From Kalaharituber pfeilii (taxonomy: Eukaryota; Ascomycota; Pezizomycetes; Pezizales; Pezizaceae), in assembly GCA_015179045.1 (NCBI GenBank), contig WHUZ01000067.1, forward strand, positions 248,001 to 312,000: DNA of 64,000 nt, written 5' to 3'. Position numbers and translations under genes: made by a program. The notes under the pieces were generated by a model. That model was given only the letters and a program-made list of their open reading frames with translations. It was not told where the DNA came from and searched no databases. Shown here one piece after another: positions 55,760 through 64,000 of this stretch (its first letter is position 1; each line of letters begins with the position of its first letter).

Positions 55760-56380
55760 ATCGTTGTTTTGCCTAGGCTAGAGATAATGATTCATATTAC
55801 CTATACGTACAAATCGATATAGATAGTAGGAGTGCATGTCAAACTGAACTAGTTCCACAACCGGTAAACTTTGTGTTGAAATTATGCGTACACCCGAGTT
55901 GCTATCCGCCACGGGGTGGCCAAGCACTAGGTACGGAAAAGCCTATTGTATCATTTCTACGATTCCTATTGATTTCATCACTGCCCATATCTCAACCTAA
56001 ATATTGTGGCTTGAAGGCGAACATACACTATGTCATTCTTTCACTCTTGGTAGCTTTATTCTACATTTGGCCTCTTATTGCCTATCATTATTCATGTATA
56101 TAAGTCAGAGCTTCTTGCGACTCTTCGAAATCTGCTGCATAATTCTAGAAATTTACTTCACTTTCGTACGATTATACATACATATTATACCATGTGAGGC
56201 CATGATGCTGTACCCAGAATGCTCGAGATAAGCTTTCTTGCCCAATAACATCATAAGTAGATAATAGTATCAAATCTCAGATTTTCCTACAATCTGCCCC
56301 ACTAATTGCACCTGATAATCTCCAAAAATTTACAATGTATAGATAATGCAGTCAAAACAGCCGTAACATCCGGGACTGAT
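55760..56380. other. Spacer, nothing recognised
   Basis: AT-rich spacer downstream of the pseudokinase gene without a supported gene. Confidence 0.4.
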
Positions 56381-56382
56381 AT

Positions 56383-56516
56383 TTTTTTTTTTTTTTTTAA
56401 AAAAAAAATATCTTTTACTCGCATGCCGCCCCTGTGGGCTATGGCGAGATTAGGTACATAGGATAATAAATATGAAAATAAAATAATAAAATAATAAAAT
56501 AATAAAATAATGTCTC
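56383..56516 (-). mobile_element. LINE 3' end with UTR, family A, plus AT microsatellite
   Basis: Minus strand: an ATTTT/ATT-type microsatellite (56478-56516), then TTATCCTATGTACCTAAT, hairpin CTCGCCATAGCCC, ACA, GGGGCGGCATGCGAG, TAAAAGATA and an unusual tail of T then A tracts. The mirror arrangement of poly(T) and poly(A) at 56383-56408 is odd. No TSD was identified. Confidence 0.6.
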
Positions 56517-56869
56517 TCGTCCCCCCGGTTATGAGTACGAAAAATAGAGTTCATGTACGCTCCCGCCCAGCTGAGCATGCTCACTAGTCTGTCCTCTCCT
56601 TCTGGGTTCCGTCAATCCCGCTCTGCCTCTCGGCCATCTCCGTTTCCACACCCGGCACCTTTCCCATATGTGTCCGTGAGAATCAGTAGCTCTTCGTCAC
56701 CATCTTCCAATGCCTTCGCTACTCAAGTTCAACGACCACTACAAGCAGCGTCTCGTCCTAGGCAAAGCGGCCTGGAAGGTAGCATCATGACTCACCAAAC
56801 TGATCCCTCCGAGGAGGAGACAAATCTACACAAGCATTGCCAGGAATATAGCGACCTGGAGATGTTGGG

Positions 56870-57429
56870 AATGGACCGAATACGCCAAAGGCGCTCCGAA
56901 GGAACACAAGCTACGAGACCTGGAGAAGTGGCAATACACAGTGGCTAGGGAAATAACCGGGGCACCGTGTGGCACGAGGCGGGACATAGTCGAGGGCTTA
57001 GCCAACCTGGAATCCACACACACCTTCATCGAAGGCGAGGCTGTCAAAGTCGAAGCCAGGACCCTAAGATTCGAAGGGGAGAGACTCAGGCACCAGGACC
57101 CGGAACACACATATCTGAGGGGATCACTACACTACCGCGAGGCACTCCCTATAGCGATACTGCCGACACTCCCGAGAGATGCAGATCGATCGGAATGGGA
57201 GCAGCTCATCGACAACACTACTGACGAAGGATGGAAAGCGACATACACGGATGGGAGCAGAATAGAAGAACGAGCAGGAGCCAGCCTATCAGCACAGGGA
57301 GCCACCAAATCGATATATCTGGGCACATATGCCACAGTTAACGATGCGGAGTTAATTGTCCTGATACTCTACGAAACACCTCCTCGAAGCCTGCCGGGTC
57401 TCGCCATAGCCCTTAGGGCGGCAAGCGAG
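56870..57429 (+). mobile_element. LINE ORF2 fragment (end of RT to start of RNase H), closed by a tail-less hairpin
   Basis: In one frame it reads WQYTVAREITGAPCGTRRDI, a region typical of the end of the LINE reverse transcriptase, then WKATYTDGSRIEERAGASLS and AELI, the start of RNase H. At 57400-57429 it runs directly into the family A hairpin CTCGCCATAGCCC, TTA, GGGCGGCAAGCGAG, which here has no linker or A tail. The downstream half of RNase H and the Cys/His module are missing. Confidence 0.65.
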
Positions 57430-57459
57430 TTGCCGCCAGGGGCTCGGCGTCGTTAACAG

Positions 57460-58427
57460 GGACTGCTATGATTGGCAACCTATAGCTCTAAGACCTTCTA
57501 AGCAGGGTAGGGACATGAGCAAAAAGTGCGTAAAGTTGCTCTATCCAAGCTTGTGCTTGGACTTCATGCTTCTAGGCTGGAAGAGATTGCCGCCTTTTTT
57601 ACCACATGTAAAAGAATTTCGGCCAGACTCAACTCTCAATCACTTTCCTTTACAGATGGAAAAAGATCTTCGATACTGGTCAGGATTGCTCCGTCTGTGC
57701 AGTTATCGGAGATATTAGTATTGATTGGCGGTGGGTAGGAGCTAACATCTATGTATGCCAATCTCAATTCTAGCAAGGTGGCCAGTATGACTGATCGCAT
57801 GTATGTAAATTGTCAAACTACGTATGTACGAGACGAGCAATCGTCAATCAGCAGCAACCACATGACAAGGAAGATTATATTTGTACTTAAGTTGGCTAGC
57901 AAGATATATATCAGACATTGCAAGGAACTACTTATGGAATATAAAATGCACGAATCATTGGATGCCTCACGATTGACGTGGCCAGTGATCATGTATTTTA
58001 CGCCGATTGTGCAACCAAGGCTGTAGCGAGGGATTGAAGTATTTTAACACATGGGCACGGCACTGAGCCTGGCAACAATGCAACTGTGATTTTACTCTAC
58101 TGTAGATTGGGTTGTACAGAGGGTGGTCTCGGCGTCTGCCTAGTCGCGATAGTTCATAAGCGCAGAGCCTTTTATTCATCAATGTTATGCACTTTTGCGG
58201 CGGGAATCGAATGGGAACCTATTCGGGCTAGCATCATGCTTATTCAAAAGTTTTACATGACGCATGTCTAACATTATTGATTAGCAATATTTCATTGTCA
58301 CAGTATGGGATCTCCAAGGTAATTATGAGCAGACGCTTCATTGCTGCTCTGCAGATTGGATAGGATAGGAAGCATTTGATGAACCTCCCTTCTTATAGCA
58401 ATACTAATTGATCTTCCTTAACCTATC
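57460..58427. other. Spacer, nothing recognised
   Basis: No gene is supported; AT-rich spacer with short open stretches only. Confidence 0.4.
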
Positions 58428-58439
58428 GATGTTTTCTAT

Positions 58440-58495
58440 TTTTTTTTTTTTTTTTTTATATCATTACTCGCGTGCCGCCCTAGGGGCTATGGCGA
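58440..58495 (-). mobile_element. Hairpin retroposon, family A
   Basis: Minus strand: CTCGCCATAGCCCC, TA, GGGCGGCACGCGAG, TAATGATAT and A tail. Perfect 12-bp TSD GATGTTTTCTAT at 58428-58439 and 58496-58507. Its left end is exactly the hairpin base. Confidence 0.92.
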
Positions 58496-58954
58496 GATGT
58501 TTTCTATGTACTCACTCGATCTACGATATGTGGGCTTGTACAAGGCATAATCCATCCAATCATCAATTCACAGATGGCAGCCGCAGTGAGGAAGGAGGGG
58601 TTGGAGGTGGATGGTGCTGGAGGCAGGTCGTGGCAGGAGAGTCAGAAGGGTCGCGGTGGGTTGGCACTAAGGCGACGGTGTGGGATGGAGAGGTCGCAGG
58701 CATGAGAGGGGCCCTCGAGGCGGTGGATGGCAGGGCGAAAGTGTTACTGCTTGCAGAGTCTCAGGCAGCAATCAGCGCAGTTAAGACAGCAGGGAGAACT
58801 GGAAAAGCGAGGACTGCAGATCTGGCGCGTGTGGGAGAGCTTGTGGCAGAAAGGCGGCGGAACTTGAGGGATCGCGGAGCTGTGAGGCTTGCATGAGTTA
58901 AGGCCCATGTGGGGATAGAGGGCAATGAGATCGCAGATGAGAGGGCCAAGGAGG

Positions 58955-59288
58955 TAGTGAGCGGCACGAGCTAGCTCGAGCCGAGCTGGAGGGTGAGCTC
59001 GAGCTGGCCTGGCATGAGCTCGAGCCTGGATTGATTATATATATAATATTGACAAACTAAACTAAACTAAGTAAATTTTCATCTTTCTCACTACTATCAG
59101 CTAAATTGAGCATTTCGAAGTTGTTGGTAGGTCAGAATGAGCTCCAAGTCTCTAATTACTACTATATTAGGTATTTACAGTTTATGAAACCTTGCACTAG
59201 CTAAGCATTTTAGCGAGCTGGCAAGAAAAACACTAGCATGATCTTGGCTCGTTTGAGCTCGAGCTGGCTCGGCTCGTGCCGCTCACTA
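58955..59288. mobile_element. hAT MITE, 334 bp, nested in a LINE
   Basis: TIRs TAGTGAGCGGCACGAGC and GCTCGTGCCGCTCACTA, 8-bp TSD CAAGGAGG (58947-58954 and 59289-59296). Orientation is as in 15369-15659. It has extra subterminal AGCTCGAGC-type repeats near its left end. Confidence 0.92.
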
Positions 59289-59450
59289 CAAGGAGGGGGC
59301 CAGATGCATGAGGTACGATGGGCAGGTCACTGAGGGTGGTCTGTGGTAGGAGTTAGTTCGAAAGAGAAAGGAGGAGAGAGAGCGTGCTGGGTTCGGGAAG
59401 GGCAAGTTCGTGAAGTGGTGCAGAAGGGCCCTCACCAACTACACCTGGCT

Positions 59451-59508
59451 TTTTTTTTTTTTTTTTTTAATATCATTACTCGCATGCCGCCTGAAAGGCT
59501 ATGGCGAG
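59451..59508 (-). mobile_element. Hairpin retroposon, family A, nested in a LINE
   Basis: Minus strand: CTCGCCATAGCCT, TTC, AGGCGGCATGCGAG, TAATGATATT and A tail. 8-bp TSD ACCTGGCT at 59443-59450 and 59509-59516. Removing it restores the LINE reading LTNYTWLRTGKGGA, seen intact at 49170-49964. Confidence 0.92.
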
Positions 59509-59921
59509 ACCTGGCTGCGGACTGGGAAAGGCGGAGCCATGTGGAGGAGGAAAATCAGCGGGGAGGAGGCGCGGTGTTGAACATGTGGTGTTCGAGTGTG
59601 GTGAGCTGGGGCGGCCCAGGAGAAAGAAGGAGAGTGGTGAGATGGTACGATGGTCACCTGGCAGGGCTGGGAGGACTTAGAGGAGAAAGGGTGGAAGCAG
59701 GAGGGGGTAGAGGGCAACCCAGTCGAGGTATGGTTCGCCAGCCTCGATCTGGGGTAGCTGAAAGGCCGGAGGGTACGTTGTATACCAAGCGTGTACGTAG
59801 TGTAGACAGGTAGCTGCTTTAACCAGACCCGGGCGGGTATATGGGTCCCTGCCATAGGCTGGTAGCCTGTAAGCGGGGTTACGTGAATTAAAAAAAAAAA
59901 AAAAAGAATCCAATCATCAAT

Positions 59922-61360
59922 CCATACAATATTAGGATCACCTGCTGTGTATGCTGCGGTTTACTTGATGTCGCTATCATGTCTGATGCTAAAGATATTG
60001 CCTGTGGAAATGTGAGAGAAGAAATCTAGCTCACATCCTAGTCTATTGGTGAGTGTCCTCTCTACCACCCATCACATGTATTACCCTCTCAGCAGGCAAA
60101 TTCCATCGTCTGTGCCACACTCGCTCAGTATTTAGTTTCGATTTAGTGTCTTCCCTGCGAAAGGTCTGCTCTCCTGCATTGCAGCAGTGAAGACATTCAA
60201 TCGGCCTGAGTTCAGGTGACACATTTTGCCTAGTAAAACGTATCCATATGGTCTACCAATCATGCCGTTTGTATCCGACTGTAACCTCGCTCCCCTACCA
60301 CTGTGCAATCCCGCTAGCTGAATCCGCAATTTGCTAGACATGGAGTGGGGTGTCTGTTATTTTTATTTCCTTTTTTTGAACATCATCTCTGATATCGCCC
60401 TGCTGCAGCTCACATCGTAGCTCGTATTCGGAGGAAATTTTACGTTGTGCCAAAGCAACCATATAATAACAATGCAGAACGGGAGAGAAAATCAACCAAA
60501 GCCATGAATGACGTCCTAACCTGTTTCCAACGGAGTATGATACGATGCTTCCCCGCGTACGAGCGGGGCCCTTCTATGTCTCATACTAAGGCCCTCCGTC
60601 TCGCTTATGTGGCAAGCGACTTATCCCTGCCCTGCCATGGCGAATAGCTGCATGCGGGGTCACGTGATATTAAAAAAAAAAAAAAAAGACTTCCTTATCC
60701 CAGAATAGCTAGGGGATGCTGACAGGGGTGCGGGCTATGGTACAACACGAAATGAATACTGAAGAGCTAAATCAGGAATTACTACTATTTTGTATGTCTA
60801 TTAGCACATGACAGCAGCAATTCGCCTATATATGCTTTCCAGAAAAGTGTGCTGTATACTCGCTACAGAATTCTAGGCGCCCTGGCGCATGCTGTCAGCA
60901 CCCCCCTGGTGTTCCGGTATTAGTGCTCGTATCATGTAGTAGGCCCTAACTAGTTCTGTACCAAGTGATCTCCTTCAAGCCCCATGCTATGGCCGATTTT
61001 GGGTGGCAAATTGACTGGGTAATGATCTCTTGTAGCAATATGTGATTGCCAGCGTGACAGCCAGCAAGCTTGGCCCAGGTTTATAGGTAGGAACGTATAA
61101 TTTGTGTAGTTAAAGTAAAAATTGAGCCATTGGCGCGCCTTGCAAATATACATCGATTTTTTCGCACCTGAGCTAAGCTGTGTCCATCACCTGTTTTTAG
61201 TACTTGCAATACAGCCCTACTGTCAAGCGGCCTATTCAGGACTTGCGATGCTCAAAATAACAATAGCAAACTCTTGGGCATTTCCTATGTCAGTTTTCCC
61301 ATGCTGATCACCTAGTCTGATAATCAACTTGATATTCACATTTTTTGTTCACATAGCAAT
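59922..61360. other. Spacer with one hairpin retroposon
   Basis: Apart from the unit at 60629-60687, no gene or element is recognised. The promoter of the right-edge gene should lie just before 61361. Confidence 0.4.
60629..60687 (+). mobile_element. Hairpin retroposon, family B
   Basis: CCCTGCCATGGCG, AATAGC, TGCATGCGGGG, TCACGTGATATT and 15 A. Flanks GACTTATCCC and GACTTCCTTATCCC form an imperfect duplication with a 4-base gap. Confidence 0.75.
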
Positions 61361-64000
61361 ATGGGCCATACTATCAGGCCCTTCGCAGTTTTAGCCATCG
61401 CCTCATATGGTATCCGGATTGTAGAAGCGTCCGAGGGAAACCGCACCTTCTATGATGATCCTAATGGTGCGGGAGCGGAATTTTATAATAACCTTTTTTC
61501 AGACCTGAGTGCGTATAACCTATCATGAATCACGCGTTGCATTTGCTAAAGATGTGCTCTAGCTCCTTTATTGACATTGTTCGGAGAGCCGGTGGCAAAA
61601 GCATACTTGAGCCAGAGCACGCATTGGCTTGAACATGTCATCTGGGCGTGCGGACCACTTGGTTTGTTAACGACAGTGACATCAGCGATTCTGGTAGCTG
61701 GATCAAAGGCGTTGAATGCAATCATAGGACATGCTAGGACTCCAGGGGCCGACATAGAGGTTCAGTTGATGAGGTTGGTACTGATATTCTTTGCGGGAGA
61801 AAACCTAAACGCTAACGACCGCCTCGAAGCTCTACCTCCGCTGATGTTTGTGAGCTCTGGAATGGAAAAGGCTTTGTCCGTGTAGTTGGCTCCCCTGATA
61901 TCCTCGAGCTACTTTATGATCCGAATTTCATTGAGCATCGAAAGTTACCGCAAAGGGACAAGGAGTGTGGGATTGGAGTCGTGGATGAACAATCGAAAAT
62001 CATCAAGAGAAATTCGTTTTGGGATCGAAAACCTTTCAGCTCTCTGTCCCCAAGCCTCGATAACAGTTCCCAACAAGAGCCAGGGCAGAAAAAATGTCCA
62101 CCCAGTCTTTGCTTGAATACATCTTGTCAGCCTGCCTCGCGGTTAGAGGTTGCCTTAATTGCCTGCATTGGCATTATCCTCCAAGCAGGCGTCCTAGTGT
62201 ATGATGGCTTGATTATATACCATCCAAGACTAAAGTGGCGCCAAAGAGGCCAACCAGTCGCTGAATACGCGTTCCCACTTACCGCTGTAGGTACAATGCT
62301 AATTACGTTGGGGATGTTTATCTGTGCACTTGTCATTGAGGCGAGCACCATGGAAAAAACGTTCAAGATTCGTGAAATTGAGGGCAACGGTAGGCTACAG
62401 CTTCTTTGGATCCAGAAAAGCCGCGTCGTGGCCGACCAGGAATTCAAATCATATTCAATCCATGCTCAGCGGAATAAGGAAGAACTCATTACTTCGCGCC
62501 GGGTGTCAAGGGAGACCCTCGCTCAGCTCGAGCGGCTAACTGACTTGGGGTTCTGCTCACTGTAACAGGTCAGTTGCTGCCCCACCAGGAGTCAATTGAT
62601 GGATATAGAGTTGTAGAATCTAGACCAAAGTATTCATGCTAACGCACCCCATCTCACAGGTTTTATCGTTCAGTTCGTGGGGTATGTTATTGAACCTCCG
62701 CAACCCTGACAGAAAGAATTTTCTATTGTTCGATAGCTGATAATGTCGTCCTATCCAGACTCCGCAATATGCACTTTTCTGCGTCGCTGGCGCAGCTGAC
62801 AATCACAGGAATCATGACAATTCTACGCACGGCACTTCGGCGCACTGTCAGTTACAAAGCCGAGGAGTCACCAGAACCATCTTCAACGTCTTACTCCATT
62901 TACAATCTTCCAGAGGGCTATGAACTAGATAGTATTGCGAAACGTACTATGAAATGCAAATCCTGGGAAGTCATTACAAGTAAAGGGTATACAAATCAAG
63001 CTGAGCGTACTCCAGCTGAGTCAATCATTGACGATGCCGTTGACCTGCGTGCCCGTCTGGTGTGGTATGCGAGGATTCAGCTAGCCGAGCTCTCTAGTCC
63101 AAGTTGCAATTGGGAAGGCAATTTGCAACCGGTAATTGACAGCTTCGTGCATGTCATCGAAGCATTTGCCAACCATATATGGAACCCCCTCAGCGGCCTA
63201 ACTAAGCTGGATCCGGGGGCTGATAGAGAGTATCCCGCAGAAACTCCTCAAAAGCTACAATGGTCAATTGTAGTACAATGCCAGAGCTCCGCGACCGAAG
63301 GCGAGGGCCAAAAGATCCCAATTGAGATGACCCTAACAAGGATACCTGTTGATGATGGCCCGATTCGGTGGAAAGCAACCCGTAAAGAGATTGCCGCCAT
63401 TTTCTCTCTGTGGATTTCAACGTTGAACAGTACGAATCAGGGATGTTGGGAAATGCAAAAGGCTATCTGGCTAATGGATTCAAACGACCATCCCGGTAGT
63501 GCAAATACAGGAAGATATTTGTCTAACTGGTGGATATCACGGGAAAATCACCCAGTTGAAGTAGCCGTACCCGGAGCGGAGAGAGACCAATGGGTCTTGG
63601 ATGGTGGATTCCCAGTTTGCCTACGGAAGCTGACTGAATCGGATTGGACCAAACGTGCGCAGTCTTACCCGCAGCGAGTGAATACAAGGCCAGCATTTTG
63701 CATTGAGGCCCCGTTGGCACATATCTGCTACCAATATCTCCTCTCCGCTTTCATATCAAGTGCTGTTTCTTGTATTGACCAAACGATATCGGATGCGACG
63801 ATCAAGCCGGTGCAAGATCCACGGAGGATTACAATTGTGAGCGAGACCATACGTGGGCTGGTAGAAATACTGCAACACCATCGCTATGTCAGTACTGAGG
63901 ATGCCTACAGGATTATAGTTCCTGCACTCTCACGAGCAGGCAAATTACAACATGTTGGCGATTCCGTGCTAGAAAAATGGAACAGTGACAGTGACCTCCG
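61361..64000 (+). CDS. Large multi-span fungal membrane protein, partial (runs off the right edge; one frameshift)
   Basis: Start ATG at 61361. Exons 61361-61508, 61563-61773, 61830-62568, 62660-62681 and 62759 to beyond 64000. The introns (54, 56, 91 and 77 nt) have good donors and GCTAAC-type branches. Landmarks are PLLTLFGEPVAKAYLSQ, the spliced ELWNGKGFVRVVGSPDILEL, then hydrophobic spans (VALIACIGIILQAGVLVYDG, YAFPLTAVGTMLITLGMFIC) and FIVQFVGLRNMHFSASLAQL. The last exon is open to the edge. I recognise this as a widespread uncharacterised fungal family, sometimes annotated with ankyrin proteins. Frame is lost once: a run of four G at 62547-62550 needs a fifth for DLGVLLTVTGFIVQF; as given it stops at 62565. 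Confidence 0.7.

Larger units (their letters stand above)
58568..59907 (+). mobile_element. 5'-truncated LINE (RNase H to 3' end), family C tail, with two nested elements
   Basis: 14-bp TSD ATCCAATCATCAAT at 58554-58567 and 59908-59921. It opens at the start of RNase H (FTDGSRSEEGGVGGG, LLLAESQAAISAVKTAG) and includes VKAHVGIEGNEIADERAKE before a hAT MITE (58955-59288) interrupts it. A family A hairpin unit (59451-59508) then splits LTNYTWLRTGK. The 3' end is GGGTCCCTGCC, ATAGGCT, GGT, AGCCTGTAAGCGGGG, TTACGTGAATT and poly(A). Stops and shifts show it is dead. Confidence 0.9.

Noticed and set aside
371..60701. CRISPR-like or spacer array interpretation of the dispersed hairpins
   Set aside because: The units are dispersed over 60 kb in both orientations with A tails and TSDs, and the organism is eukaryotic.

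Overview
This window looks like nuclear DNA of a filamentous ascomycete (Pezizomycotina); I cannot name the species from sequence alone. The evidence is short 47-100 nt introns with GTRNGT donors and CTAAC-like branch points, fungal gene families (TRANK1-like helicase, HeLo-type pseudokinase, ankyrin receptor-like protein, berberine-bridge oxidase), a 2.2 kb AT-rich block of the kind left by cytosine-to-thymine decay, and many LINE, hAT, Tc1/mariner and LTR remnants. Genes are sparse: about ten real protein genes in 64 kb, and the rest is repeats or unrecognised spacer.

Layout. 1-1.0 kb: non-autonomous Tc1/mariner-like element. 2.2-3.9 kb and 18.8-20.2 kb: two direct paralogous copies of a multi-membrane-span protein gene with shared flanks. 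4.2-8.0 kb: LINE fragments and a solo LTR. 8.6-13.9 kb (minus): large TRANK1-like SF1 helicase. 14.3-15.7 kb: hAT MITEs with nested LINE DNA. 21.3-25.6 kb: eight-exon ankyrin protein. 26-27 kb: hAT MITE and small retroposons. 27.7-30.1 kb: ABC-F ATPase. 33.1-34.9 kb (minus): secreted FAD oxidase. 38.7-40.0 kb (minus): unknown one-span membrane protein. 40.4-42.65 kb: AT-rich block containing a clean solo LTR. 43.5-47.05 kb (minus): kinase-Sel1-TPR-UIM fusion. 47.8-53.9 kb: LINE pieces and a hAT MITE. 54.1-55.7 kb: HeLo-type pseudokinase. 56.4-59.9 kb: nested LINE, hAT and hairpin elements. 61.4 kb to the right edge: partial multi-span membrane protein.

The most unusual signal is a swarm of very small retroposed units, mostly 45-75 nt and one only 29 nt. 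Each is little more than one GC-rich hairpin followed by a short A/T-rich linker and a poly(A) tract, and most are flanked by 8-14 bp target-site duplications (TSDs). The same hairpin ends the longer LINE fragments here, in three sequence families (A, B, C). Two facts stand out. The 5' ends cluster at the base of the hairpin instead of being spread along the LINE. The stem bases covary between copies and families. Three copies lie inside introns of host genes, and the duplicated membrane gene provides natural empty sites for three insertions.

The kinase-TPR-UIM, HeLo-pseudokinase and ankyrin genes are of types seen in fungal self/non-self recognition repertoires, so the window may be a fast-evolving accessory region. 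Four loci carry single-base frameshifts at homopolymer runs, so either recent gene decay or assembly error must be considered when reading them.
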